This document shows positions 37,535 through 50,218 of a stretch of 64,000 nucleotides of DNA, one piece after another; within the stretch, counting starts at the first letter, position 1, and each line of letters opens with the position of its first letter. A program made the position numbers and the translations under genes. The stretch is taken from the NCBI GenBank assembly GCA_004123355.1, contig SCHM01000002.1:4313569-4377568 (forward strand). Reading direction: 5' to 3'. The stretch is from Amphirosellinia nigrospora (Eukaryota > Ascomycota > Sordariomycetes > Xylariales > Xylariaceae). The notes under the pieces were generated by a model, which was not told the DNA's origin, made no database searches, and worked only from the letters and a program-made list of their open reading frames with translations.

Positions 37535-40500
37535 TTTATAGATTATTTAAAACATTATAAATATTAAGACTGCTTTTATAATATTTTCTAACTAAATTAA
37601 ACTAAACAATTAATTTAACTTAAAAATATTAAAATATTTTTAAAAAAGAACTAAAATAATAAGCACGTACGGCCGCACGTATTAAAGCTTTTATTAATAT
37701 TTTAGATTTATTTGCTTCGAATATTTAAAACAATAAGTTTTTTATAACAAAACTTTAATAAATATAAAAAAATATTTATTTTAGCTTTTTAAACTATATA
37801 AAAATTATAATAGCGGGCCGTAAAAATTAACTATTTTAATTAATTTAATATAATAGTTCTATAGTACTATTAATAACTATATATTTAAAAAATAAAAATT
37901 CGATATAAATATTATTAGCTTTAACTATATAATCTAATATTTAGCTAGTAATTATATAAAATTATAAATAAAAAAACTAAGCTTAGTTTTTATTTTAAAC
38001 TAATAATATAATATAGCAAAATAATTTAGCTTAACTTTAATAAAAATATAAATTAAACTAGTATAAATAATATATATAAAAACTTTATTATTATTTTTTA
38101 AAAATAAAAATATATATTTTTTAATAATAGCTTATTATTTTAGTTATTAATTTATATATATTTGTTAAAAAATTAAATAAATAAATAAGTTTTATTTAAT
38201 TAAATAAAAAAATAAAATAAAATTATTATTTTTTATAACAAATATATATTATATTAATATATACTATTAACGTTTTTTAATTTATAACTAAAAATAATTT
38301 TAGCTAATAATAAGCTAACTAATAAACTATTAATCGATTATTAAATAAACTATAAAAAATAATTAAATAATATAACTACGCTTAAAATAACTTAAATATT
38401 TCGAACTAATAAATAATTAATTTATTAAATTATATAAAGCTATTTTTATTTTATTAAATAATAAAAAAAAGCTAATATAGCTAAAATATTAATATTTATT
38501 TTTTATAATAATATAATTAAAAATAAACTTAAGTTTAAAATATAAATTCAAGCTATATAAAATCGCTTTAAATTTAATATTAATTAGTTTTAATAATATA
38601 GCTAAAATAATTAATATTAAAACTTATATTAAAAACTATATAGCTAATAATTTTTTTTTTTATTTTTTATTTAATTATTTTAATATATTTATTAACTTAA
38701 AAGCTATTTTAAAATATTTTAAAAAAATTTATATTAACGTTAACTATAATAAAAAAACTAAAGCTAATTTTTAATTATTTAGTTTTAATTAAATATATTA
38801 ATTAAATTTTTTAAGTTTTAAACTATTTTTGTTTATTTAGCTAATAAAACTAAACTTAATAAAACTAAATAAAAAAAAAAGTTTAAAAATAAGCTATTTT
38901 TTAATTAATAATTAAAGCTATATTAAAATATTTAAAAAAAATATTAATTTTAACGTTTATATAAAATTTATTTTTAAATAGTTTATTATTTAATAATAAT
39001 TAATTATAAACAAAATAAAATTTATAAAAAAAAAATATAAAAATTTATTATTATAATTTTTATTTTTTTTTTTATTTTTATTTAAATAATTTTTTATTTT
39101 ATTTTAAAATTAAACAATAATAGCAATAATTTTATTTAATTATTTAAGCTTAACGTTAATAAAATATAATAATTAATTTTTAATAGTAAATATTTTAACT
39201 ATTATTAATAAAAATATTTTTAAAAAAATATTTATTAAAAAATTAAACTTTAATAAACAAAAAAACTTAAGTTATTATTATTTAGCTATAATAATATATA
39301 TTAAATATTAAGCCGGTTAATATATAAAAAATAAACTTATAATAAGTATAAAAAAAAAAAAATAACTTTAAAAAAATAGCTTTTTTTTAAAAAAAATATT
39401 TTTAAAAATATTATTAGTTATAAAATAAATTTAATAAAAAAATATTTAAATAAAAAACTTTTATTATATATTTATATTTTATATAATAATAGATTTTTTT
39501 TAACTATAAATAATTTTTTTAAAAATATAAAAATAAATATATATAAGCATAAATTAATAATTCGTAAAAAAAATTATTAAACTATTTAATTTTATTATTA
39601 TTATAGACTTTTTTATTAAAAAAGTTATAAATATAATAATAAAATAAAAAAAATATTAATTAAGCTTTTTTATTATTATTAAAAATATATAAAAAACTTT
39701 TAAAAATAAATTTATAATTATTATTAATTTAATTTATAATATTATTTTAAATAAACTATAATTTAAATATTATAATATTTATTAAATTATTAATAAACTA
39801 TTTAATATTTTTATTTTAGCTATTTTTTAATTATAATATAAAATATTATTTAATAAAAATAAAATAAATATATAGCTATAATATTTAGCTTATTAATTTA
39901 ACGCCGATTAATAAAACTATAACTTTAAAATTAAAAAATATAATATTAATAATAATAAAAAAAAATAAAATAATATTTAAAAAATAAAAACTAAAAATAT
40001 TTATTTTAAAATATAATAATTTAATATAAAAAAATTTTAATAAAATAAAATAAATAATATTTAATTAATTTTTATTAAAACTTATTTTTAAAAAATATAA
40101 GCTACGTTTTTTTGCGAAAAATATAACTTTAATTTTTATTTAAAAGTTTAATAAAAAAAATCTTTATTATATAAACAAAATAATATTAATTAATATAAAA
40201 AAAAACTAACGATTAAAATATTTAGCTTAAATATAATTGTTTTTAATATAATAATAAAAAAAACCGGGTAAAAAACGTTTATATTATTAGTATTAATAAA
40301 ATTAATAAATAATTAAAAAATTAAAAAAAATAAAAATAATTTTTTAAAAAAAAAAAAAAAAAGTTAAAATAAAAAACGTAAAAAAAAATACCTAAAAAAT
40401 ACTAAAATTTAATACGCGTTTTTAATTAAATAAATTTTAATATATTATTATTATATTATTTATAAATAAATTATAAAATAAAATTTATTAAAAATAAGTT

Positions 40501-43500
40501 TAAAATTAATTTAAATTATAATTTTTTATATAAAATATTATTAAACGAACTAAAAGCTATATAAAAATTCTTAGTCGAAAACTTATATAAAGTTTTATTA
40601 AATTTAATAATATTTTATATAATATATTTATTTTATTTATAAAAAAATAATAATAGGTTTATTTTTATATAAATTATTATAAACTAAATAAATTATAAAA
40701 AAAAATTAATATTTATTTTTTTATTAAAAAAACCTTAGCTTATATTATTAAAACGAAAATTTTTACCCGATTTAATATATAATAAATATTTAATTATATT
40801 TATATATTATTTAAAAATAAAAATTATATAACGTTTTATATAAATATAATATATATTAATTATTAATATTATTATTTAGTTTTATTAATAAATTTTTAAT
40901 GTTTTAATAGTATATTAATAATATATTATTTAATTTTTTAAACAATTTTTATAATATTTATATAAATAATATTATTATTTATTCGAAAATAATAAAAAAA
41001 TATATTATTTATATATATTATATATTAAAATAATTAATTTAAGCTAAATTATAAATTAATTTAAAAAAATCCGAATTTTATATTTTTAAAACTAAGTTTT
41101 AAATTATATTATTAATATTAAAAAAATTCGAATAAACTTTATTAAAATTAACGTTATATTAAAATAAAAAACTTTTATATCGGTTAAAAACGTATAATTT
41201 TTTTAAAATTTTATAATTTTTATTAAAACTTTATTAATATTTAAAGTTATATTATAATGTTTTAAACTAATTAATATAAAAAAGCGTATTTTTTAAATAA
41301 ATTAAAAATATAAAAATTATTTTATTAATTTAAAAAAACTTTAGTAAAATTTTTTTTATTAAAATATTTCGATTATAATTTATTAATAAAAATTAAAATT
41401 AATTTATTTAATAGTATTAATTCTAGCGTATTATTATAATTATATATAATAAAATATTTTATAATATATTTTTCGAAAATATTTTATAACGTTAAATTAA
41501 ACTATAATATTTATAATAAAAAATTATTAATAATTATATTATATTTTAAAAAATAAAACTTAAATTAATTAATAGCTATAATAAGCTTTTTTTAATATTT
41601 ATTAAATTAAATATTAAAGTTTTTTAGTAAAAAATAATATTTTAACCTAAAATAAACTAAATAAATTAACTTTTTTTCGGAATATAATTTTTTAATATTA
41701 TATTATTTTTAATAAAAATAATATATTAACTAACGTTTATTATAAAAATAAAAAAACCTAATAATATAAAAAGCTAAAAAAAATATAATATTATTTATAA
41801 TATTTTAACTAATAAATAATATATATAATTATTTTATATAATAAAGTTATATTAAATAAGTTTTATTGAATATATTATAATAAACTAAATAATTTTTATA
41901 AAACTATAATTAATTAAGCAAATTTTTAAAAAAAACTATAAAAATATAAATAAAAATTTATTATTAACAAATAAAAATAATAAGCTAAAAAACCTATAAA
42001 AATTAAAAAACAAATTAACTATTTTTTACGGACGTTTAATTATTTTTAATTTTTATATTTAAAATACGCTTTATTAAAAAAATATATTATAAAATATTTA
42101 TTATATATTTTAAAAATAAAACATATAAACTTATTATTAAATATTATTAATATTAAAGCTAAATAAAAATTATAATTATATATAAATTATATAAAATATA
42201 AACTTTAAAATATTTAAAAATAAAATTTTAATAAATTTATATTTTTTTTAATATTTAAACATATATAGCGCTATTTCGTTATTAATTTTAAATAAATATT
42301 TAAAAATAAAATAATATAATAATATTATTATAATAAACTATTTAAGCAAAAACTTAAATTATATTTTATATTATAAAAATAATATAAAAAACTATTAAAA
42401 TATATTATAAAAAACTTTTTAAGTTTTTAAATATTTATAATTATAACTTTAAACTAAAACTTTAGTTTATTTTTTTTTATAAATAAACTATAAAGCTAAT
42501 AAATATAAAATATATACTAATTAAATATTATAAAACTATAAAAAAAAAAAATTATAAATAAATATATTAATTAAAAATTATAATATATATAAGCTATTAT
42601 TAAAATAATTAGTTTAAACGTATATTTATTATAAATTATATATAAGCTTTAATTTTTTACTTTTAATAAAACTATTGTTTTATAAAATAAAATAAGTTTT
42701 TTAATACTATTTAATTTTAACTAAAAAAAACCGTAAATATAAAACTATAAAACTTTTTAAAAAAAAAAAACGATTCGAATAAATATATAAAAAAAATAAA
42801 AAAAATAGTAATTTATTAAATTAGCTAAAAAAAACCTATAGTATATTTAAAATATATAATTAATTAAGCTAATAAAATTAATATAAACTAATTTTAATAT
42901 AAAAAACTATATATTAATTTTAAAAAAAAAACAGTTTTAAAAAATAAACTATTTAAATAAACTAAACTTTTTTATAATATAATAAAAGTTTAAAATATAC
43001 GAAAAAATAAAAAATTTTTATATTAAATATTTTTATAATTTAAAAATATTAAACTATTATTATAATTAACTATAAAAATATTTAAATAATTTATTATTAA
43101 GTTAAAAAGCAAAAAACTTAAAAAAAAAATAATAAAACTTAAAAATAAAAAAAATTTATTATTAAAAAATATAAATATTTAATTTATTATTAAAATTATA
43201 ATATTAAATAAACTAAAAAAATTAAAACTTTAATAATATATAATATTTAATAAAAAACTTTAAAAATATATAAAAATATTAAAAACTTTTAATATAAACT
43301 TTAATTTAGCTAGACTTTTAGTAAAATTGTAAATATAGCTAAAAGCGGCGCAAAAAAACGAATTTAATAAACTATATTAAATAATAATAAAGCTATAGCA
43401 TAAAAAAAAAAATAACGTAAAAAAAAACGCATAAAATAAAAAAAATATATAATATTATATATTTAAATATTATATTAAGCAAAAAAAACTTTAAATAATA

Positions 43501-43640
43501 TAAAAAAGCTAATATAATAACTTAATAGTATAAAACTTTACGAAAAATTATATTAGTAAAAACTTAAAGCGATTTTTTCGCTAGAAAGCAGTTACGATTT
43601 TAACCCCGGTTAAATTATTTTTTTTTCGAAAAAAAATAAT

Positions 43641-43926
43641 TATAGATTTATAAGCTTTAGTAGCTATGCCTTACTACTAGCTATAGCACCCGTAATCTCT
43701 ACTATAATAATTGCTACTTATAATAAATATATAACTATTATTCGTAATAAATATAGTTATATAAATAAAAGCAAGCACTAGTAATAAATATAGCTACTTT
43801 ACGCGAATATTTAAGCAGCTTTATACTATAATTTAAATTTTTTTTTTTTATTTTATTTATAGATTTTATATATAATATACTATATATGCTAAAGCTTTGT
43901 TTCTTTGAGTATATGAAGCGTAACTA
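43641..43926. repeat. Right LTR of the island element
   Basis: Collinear with 37247-37534 over its full length: TAAGCTTTAGTAGCTATG, AAAAGCAAGCACTAG, CGCGAATATTTAAGCAGC, a T run with ATTTTATTTATAGATTTTA, then AAAGCTTTGTTTC and an end at AAGCGTAACTA. Confidence 0.8.
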
Positions 43927-44164
43927 GTTTTATAAATCGTTAATATTTTAAAAATAATTTATTATTTAAATTATATTTTAAAAAAAAAAAAGTATATAAA
44001 GATTAATAAAACAAAAAACAATAAAAATAACAAAAAAAATATTTATATTTAAAATACTACTAGCAAAAAGCCTTACTACTTTTATATACCGTTTTCTTGC
44101 GCTTATTACTATTTTTCTTTTATACTACTAAAAAAACTACAAATAATAAATAAGCATAAATATA

Positions 44165-44332
44165 AATAAATATAAACTAATATTCGAAACTTTTATAAAA
44201 TATATATAAAGTATATATAACTTATTAAAACTACAACTATTAATCGAAAATTAGCTTATATTATTTACGCTTTTTTAATATTAATACTTTTTTATTAAAA
44301 CAAATACTTTAAAATATACTATAAATAAATAG
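44165..44332 (+). repeat. RIP-degraded copy of the adjacent gene 5' region
   Basis: This stretch aligns along its length with 44504-44671, offset by 339 bases. The left copy is fully AT-shifted inside the island, while the right copy retains normal composition and runs into an open coding frame. Landmarks kept in both are ACTAATATTCGAA / GCTAATATTCGAAG, then ACTA(C)TTAATCGAAAA-type sequence. The match stops at about 44332/44671. Confidence 0.7.
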
Positions 44333-44503
44333 TTTTATAAGCTTATAAAACTTATTATATAACTTTACTATTTATATTATATTTTTAGTATATTTAAGCT
44401 ATATATATAATATATTATTTTTACTTACTATTTTTATTTTTTAAATAATTAAATAATTAGTTAATTAGCTATTTTATTTATTTTTATTTTTTTAATTAAT
44501 ATA

Positions 44504-44671
44504 AGCAAATATAAGCTAATATTCGAAGCTTTTACGAAGCGTATATAGAGCATATACAATTCGTTAAAGCTGCAACTACTAATCGAAAACTAGCTTGTAC
44601 CGCTTACGCTCCCCTAATACTAGTACTTTCCCTACCAAAACAAGTGCCCTGAAGTGTGCTGTAGATGATGA
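44504..44671 (+). repeat. Less-mutated copy of the duplicated segment
   Basis: Right-hand copy of the 339-bp-offset duplication. Composition rises steadily from left to right across this copy, passing from island-like AT richness into ordinary coding DNA by about 44600. This gradient marks the island edge. Confidence 0.7.
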
Positions 44672-45334
44672 GGAAATGAGAGAGGCTCCACCCTCCTACC
44701 AGCCTGCCAATGCACACGAAGGCGTATATGACAAATACAATGTCTGCGAAGCCAAGGAGGTAAACGGGAACCTATATGTATTTGTGCCATATCCCAGGTC
44801 AGAATTGTGCAAGGGAGACATTCTGCTTGAGGATCAATCTTCGCCATCTCAGAACTCAGATCGTCGTGATGCCGACTATTCCACTGATCGTGCCGGGCTT
44901 ATGCTGGATCCTGCCCTACCTCCTTTGCCTGGTTGGAAGGGTCCGGATGCTAACCGCGACCTCACATTGAGCAGAGCTATGTACTATGATTTCCCTAGAG
45001 ATGGACCTATGGGAATCAATACACGCCGTGGTGCTGTCGTGGACCGTTCAAGTCGTGGGTCCCGGGTGTTTTTGTTAGGGTGGCGAATTCGCCGACTAAA
45101 GCACCCATCCTAACACAAGAGCTTGGTGCATCCTCGCCCACGAACCTATCTATGACTTTAACGAACAACCACATGGAACCTCAAATTCACCCAGGACTTT
45201 ACTCGTGAGTCACATTGATCAGATAGTACCGGTAGCTCTTGCTAATTCATGGCTGTCTTAGAAGTTTTCTTGATTCGCGCCGGACGCCAGGCGAATCCGC
45301 TTCTCGCCAATGTGCTCCGCTGCGCTCTACTTGA
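44595..45334 (+). CDS. Hypothetical protein at island edge
   Basis: Unrecognised protein of about 220 residues. Readable parts are KTSALKCAVDDEEMREAPPSYQPAN, a block with VCEAKEVNGNLYVFVPYPRSELCKGD, LPPLPGWKGPDANRDLTLSRAMYYDFPRDGP and NTRRGAVVDRSSRG. A one-base slip in the CCC at 45061-45063 is followed by GVFVRVANSPTKAPILTQEL to a GTGAGT donor near 45205, and then a short last exon ending at 45334. The 5' end lies in the AT-shifted zone, so the true start is unknown and the gene may have lost its N-terminus. Pro-rich segments suggest a partly disordered protein. No domain recognised. Confidence 0.5.
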
Positions 45335-46949
45335 CAGCAATCTCGAGTTCCAGGACCTGAAGCGTATTATTCTCCAGGGCAACATGACTGATGACACAAT
45401 CATCGGGGTTTGACCTGGCCGAATGGAAATCTAAGCTGCCGGCTTCGGCTAGACGATAAGAATCGGAGGATTTGAAAAATGAATAGGGTTGACTTACTTC
45501 ATTCCGCTGATGGAGTATCATCACACCTACTGTCCACGTGACATTGCGAACGGAGGAATGTGGTCTTTTGAGTTTTGATGGATCGGTGAGGGCTATAGCT
45601 TCCAGAACTGATAATAATCCGAACTACTAATGAGGTTTGTTGAACGAAGGTACTAGGTCTAAAAAAGAGGTGTATGTTGGAATTCAAGCACTTGTATCTG
45701 AAACTGGAGCTCGGTTGTTATGGACTCTGAATTTATCAACTGATGTTGGATGGGAATTGAGTCTATTGCATAAGAAAAAAGGGGTTGATGAGACTGACGT
45801 GTTACAATTGGCATGTAAGTTGTTCAAAGTCTCAAGGGTAACACAAATAATTGTCGGGTTGATTTTGCAGTTTGGTGCAACAGAACAAGACTCTTTGCTA
45901 ATCTCGCCTGCACCCTGACACGTAGTTTCGGGCTAGCAAGACCAAAACTCGGGTTGTGATGTGCTACGTAATGTCATGTTGGTTTCTCTTTAGGTGTCAT
46001 ACACGTTTCCTCTTCTAATACTGGTCGGAGGGCCTGCGAAAACGTGAAGACCTTGCGAGTTGCAGCATACCATCTATTATTACGTGAGAATCGCAAAAGT
46101 TATAAAAGGTGCTCCCAGCTATATATACGTACCCAAATTCCTTGTCCTTTGTCCTAGAGGGTAGTCCCAGAGACCGATGATGATAGTGATACCTAAGTAT
46201 TGCCGCAGCGATGTACCTAAAAGCACAGCTGTAGATTGGTCAGTTCACGCAGCACGCACACACGCGTAGTTGCTGTTTACTGTTGTACCTGCAGGTTATC
46301 GTGTTATTCGGACGAGCCACACGGGGAACTTGGTTGAGTACCTAGGTACCTATGTTTTGCACCCTTGACAACACTTACTTGACAGTGATTAATTTTTTCT
46401 TAAGTTGTGTTCGTCTCGGCAGACTAAAACAGGGCGCGAAATTCAACGCAGCACCACACCAAACCGCGCAATTAAAGGATTGACAATTAACACTCATATA
46501 CTAAGCATCTTCTCGATTAACCTCCATTCCACTCCCAGTTTCAATGACAACAACCTGAGGACCGAAACGTTGCTCTCACCATGGCATCTCCGACAATAAT
46601 CTACCACCTTGGGTGTAGCTATTGACTTGTTTGCTCGTCGAGAATTGGATGGCGCTGCTTATGGAAAGTCATGCATAACTTGGAGTGAGGGTGAAACTGG
46701 GAAGTCTTGGCCGGTGTCCAACCAGCCGACAAAACAGCATTGTTCGGCTTTGGGACAAGAGACCTGGAAACGTGAAAGAGCATATTGCAACCCCAAGCAA
46801 CCCGCAACTGCACAGCCCATTCCCACACTCATCGCCCACTCTTGGAACTCGGGTTGGATGGAGCGCAGGACGAAGATGGCGGAAACAACCACAGCGAAAA
46901 CCAGAAAGCGGCGACGGAAGCCAACAAGTCGTGAACAGCGAAATCGATA
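45335..46949. other. Intergenic, no gene recognised
   Basis: Short overlapping frames only. A frame at 45637-45918 (+) gives 93 residues without features. Some frames near 46600-46950 could be upstream exons of the next hypothetical gene, but I could not join them with splice sites. Confidence 0.4.
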
Positions 46950-47625
46950 ACCTGTTCGCAGTGGCTCGGCCGATCAACAACAATTGGACAATCAACGGCG
47001 CGGCCACCTTGAAGTCTCGCAGTCCTTCGCCAACGTATTAGCCACGAAAAACCTTCGCACCTTGGGCCCCACCACCATCGCACAGAAGGACTCGAACTCA
47101 AGGAGAGCGAGGATGTGATCAACCTCGCAGTCGCAGGCCACCACCTCGCCGCCTTCCGCCGCGCCCTGCGCTCAGCAGCAGCCGCCGTGATCCCCCATAC
47201 TGCCGTCGGCACCGCCGTGCTCCTGCGCGACCGGTACCCGTACCGGTGATCGGCTTCCTCATGACCGAGTGGCGCCCCGACGACGTCGAGGTGCAGCGCT
47301 ACATGGCCTACTACCTTGTCCGCGAGATGATGCGGCGCTACCGCCACGTGCCCTTCCCCGACCGCGTCGACTTCTGGGAGTACTCGATCGGCCAGTAGCG
47401 GCGCAACGACCGCCTCCTGCTCCGTACGGCCAGATCGCGGATGGAGACCAACGCAACACGCGCTGGGCTATCGTCAATGAGCTCATGTTTGAGGGTCCCG
47501 TAGATGCGAGTCAGCGCCTTGTCGACGACCTGCTCGGCCCTAGCCGCGAGCTGGAGATGGTGTTTGATGACTGGGATGCGCCTGCGAGTCCGTCTGCCGC
47601 GCCGTCTGAATATCCTTCGCCATAG
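46950..47625 (+). CDS. Hypothetical protein, GC-rich ORF
   Basis: Unrecognised. A continuous protein-like trace runs through three frames: SQSFANVLATKNLRTLGPTTIAQ, then LELKESEDVINLAVAGHHLAAF and AVIPHTAVGTAVLLRDRYP, then VIGFLMTEWRPDDVEVQRYM and FPDRVDFWEYSIG, then APYGQIADGDQRNTRWAIVNELMFEGP, ending APSEYPSP at 47625. The joints fall in the GG near 47089, the CCC at 47237-47239 and the GG at 47390-47391, each one base short. GC content across 47090-47420 is far above its surroundings. Start not identified. No domain or membrane segment is evident. Confidence 0.5.
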
Positions 47626-48879
47626 CGAGTGATTAGGATTTCGTGAGTGCTAGATTAACATGTCGGTTATAACGCGAGCCTATATACTGTCGGGATGTTT
47701 GTCGGAGCTCATGGAGATGGATGCCTATGTCTCGGTTACGGCTTGGGTTCCGGAGAAGAGGGATGGGCTTGCTAGGATCATGTTGGTGCGTCCAACTTGG
47801 GTAAGGTAACTATCTTGACCAGGCTTTGTTACCACACTTCGGATGTCCGAGGAACCAGTTCTGTAATAATATTGCCTCTATCCTATTGCGAAGGATGGAA
47901 TGAAGATACGAATGTCATGATAGAAAGTAATGGATCATGTCCTAACATAGACAGTTGTCTCGATTGCCTGGAATTATGTGCCCTTTGTCTCGCCTGCGCT
48001 GATAGTATGCCACATAGACCTCTTGACCCCTTCACGACTCTTTCGCCTCTGCATTCCCAACTGTCTTACCTACCTAGGTACCAAGAGAACTTCAGTGCCA
48101 AGTTGCTCTCTGGCGTGCTTCCATGCGAGTTCGAGAGTCTTCGAAATGTTTAACGAAGAGGCGCCCCATTTCGTTGTCACCATCCCCTTGAACAACGCAA
48201 AACCTCACCTGAAGTTAGAGGGTCGTTACCTTTAGCACGTGCCCCCGGCAAAGGCCCAAAGCACCATGCGAGGTTTGTCACACGCACGTGAGATCTGCCC
48301 CCTATATCACGACTCCAGGACGATAATTGTGTAGCGCCGTGCTAAAACTAGAAGAGCAAGGGTACTGCTACTCACAAGGCTATTTATTATATGAATTCAA
48401 GTAGAAATATAGCTGTTAATCAGTCTCGAAGCCTTTTTGCCACTCCACAGCCCCTGGTCGATAAGTACCTAAGTAGGTAGACATAGCAAAATTCCTGCCA
48501 GTAAGTACAAGCCCTACATAATTATTATCCTAGAGACCTATACAATATGTGCTAAGGACGCATTCCCATGGGCTTGGAACGGGGATTCGTATTGAAGTAA
48601 ACTTTCCTCCTGGCGACCCTCCCCGCCTTTAATTTCGCTGTATGTTACCCCTCTAGGCTTTGGAGAAGCTATAGCTTCATTAATTCGTTCTCACGGTTCC
48701 TGACACGCGCTAATTCTCAATTAATGTCATATTGGCCTAGTACCAGCTCTTGCGATTTCCGGCTACCTCTTACACCTGTGCATCCATCATTAGCTTTTCC
48801 AGTCGTGGAGCACGCTCGTCTCCGTACTCACGTCGTCGCCATTGAGATTTCCTCGCAACTGGAACATTGCTCTTGTGAT
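47626..48879. other. Intergenic, no gene recognised
   Basis: Frames at 47797-48153 and 48724-48966 (+) are short and featureless. A palindromic TACCTACCTAGGTA lies near 48067. Nothing else is supported. Confidence 0.4.
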
Positions 48880-50206
48880 TTATCCTATGTCCAATGGAAT
48901 TTGTTCTGTGTCACCCTTACAGGGAGCCAGGGCGTGCTCCTTGCCTTCGCCGTCCGGGCTATTTAAACTTCGCTTTCGAGAGATTTTGCCTCTCTCAATC
49001 TCCGCGCGTGGGTTGGATAGTCTAGGCACATCACTGGTGATAGTGTTGTCGTCTGCCAGCAACCGCCTGTGTTCGTTACAAATACTATCAATGCGAGGAA
49101 TCAAGCTGCGAGGTAAAAATGCTGCCCTGTCCGAGTCCGTGCTAGCAAACCTCCGCAGGGCCGCTTCCGGCTGGATATTCAGCTGCGGAAAGCCCGGTGA
49201 TTCTGTAGAATTCAGGTCGTACTTGTTGCTCCTCGGAGGGGCTTGTAGAGAATCTGTGGCATCTCGATGATGATAATGATGATGATTAGGTCCTTGTGCA
49301 ACTTCCAGCGCAGTGAGTGGCATGGCTATGACCGAGACAATTGATATATCTGCCAAGCTGTACCCCGAGAAGACAGACCATCGATTTAGCCTTTGGTAGG
49401 AACCGACGAACGACCCATCGCATTCGTTGCCCTCTGTCGTCGGTAAACCCTCGATTGCTCGAGGTCTGCTTCAAAGGTGGACCTATGGGATTTATTGCGT
49501 TTGTAAAACGGATCATCGAACTGCGTTCCCTTCTGCTAGACGTACTTTCAAGGCAAATCGTCATGCGAGAATATTGTAGTGATACTGTCTTCAACAGGCG
49601 GAGACAACGTACTTCGCGCTTCAAAGTAATCTTTTAGCTGGCTCACCCGCGCTTTTAACTCTCGGTTTTCAGCCAATGTCTCTTCAACTAGGAGTTGGAG
49701 TCGTGCTTGGCTCTGAGCTGCCTCCAAGTCCGACTCGCTACAATCTAGTAAGCGCGGCGGCCTAGCCGGTGCAGTGACCATAAAGATTACCATTGCATAA
49801 TATTAACCATCAGCGTTAAAGTGTGCTTGTGGTGCTGGGCTCGCTTAGTATGTCTTTCGAGTTGTTTTGAATATCTAAACCAGAGAGGTAGCTGAACCGG
49901 CTTCCACTTCGCCAATGGCTGCAAGAAGCCCTCGAACTCTGCCATGGCGACCATAGCATCTGTCAGCGAAACGATAAGCTCGTCGACGGATATTAGGGCC
50001 TTGCGATCGGGACTGACAAGATCCAGACGCCACAGGTACCGCCGAAGCGATCGAAGCGCAAGCTCAACATGCCTAACCTCAGTCTGTGCTTCTAGAATGG
50101 TTGCGGGAGAGTTGCTAGCAGAAGATATATACTCTAAAAGACCCTGAAGCTTTGCTGTGGCGGCTAAGAGGCCTATGATGGCCGACGTGACACTCAACGG
50201 ATCCAT
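48880..50206 (-). CDS. Stand-alone fungal STAND N-terminal protein
   Basis: Begins MDPLSVTSAIIGLLAATAKL, the hallmark N-terminus of fungal STAND/NLR proteins, followed by helices (VRHVELALRSLRRYL, DELIVSLTDAMVAMAEFE). After an intron of about 53 nt (GTAATC..TGTAG, near 49743-49795) comes CESDLEAAQSQARLQLLVEE and a short coiled coil (ENRELKARVSQLKDYFEA). Further on, in another frame, are WSVFSGYSLADISIVSVIAMPL and LEVAQG, the usual end of this domain. No NACHT or NB-ARC follows, so this is either a domain-only protein or a truncated NLR. The middle joint near 49560 and the slip near 49370 are unresolved, and the 3' end is uncertain. The family is linked to non-self recognition; partner unknown. 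Confidence 0.7.
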
Positions 50207-50218
50207 GGTGGCTATCAT

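Larger units (their letters stand above)
37247..43926. mobile_element. LTR retrotransposon fossil, RIP-degraded
   Basis: A direct terminal repeat pair, 37247-37534 and 43641-43926, encloses about 6.1 kb. The size (6.7 kb overall, ~290-bp LTRs) fits a Gypsy or Copia element, but the interior is so altered by RIP that no protein domain can be read, so the superfamily is not assigned. The element is thoroughly broken. RIP makes divergence useless as a clock, so age is unknown; the two LTRs are still easily matched. Ends are approximate by a few bases and no target-site duplication is claimed. Confidence 0.8.
31890..44590. repeat. AT-rich RIP island, ~12.7 kb
   Basis: Both strands are dominated by A and T, with CpA and TpG almost absent and TpA in great excess. 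The remaining C and G sit mostly in AGCT, ACG/CGT and CGAA contexts. That is the footprint of heavy repeat-induced point mutation on repeated DNA. No host gene survives inside. Edges are sharp: about 31890 on the left and about 44590 on the right. A retroelement fossil with matching terminal repeats occupies 37247-43926; the 5.3 kb to its left is probably one or more further degraded elements that I cannot classify. Such islands are usually heterochromatic. Confidence 0.9.

Noticed and set aside
31890-44590. Mitochondrial DNA insertion as the source of AT richness
   Set aside because: No mitochondrial gene or tRNA is recognisable, and the loss of CpA/TpG with paired LTRs fits RIP better.
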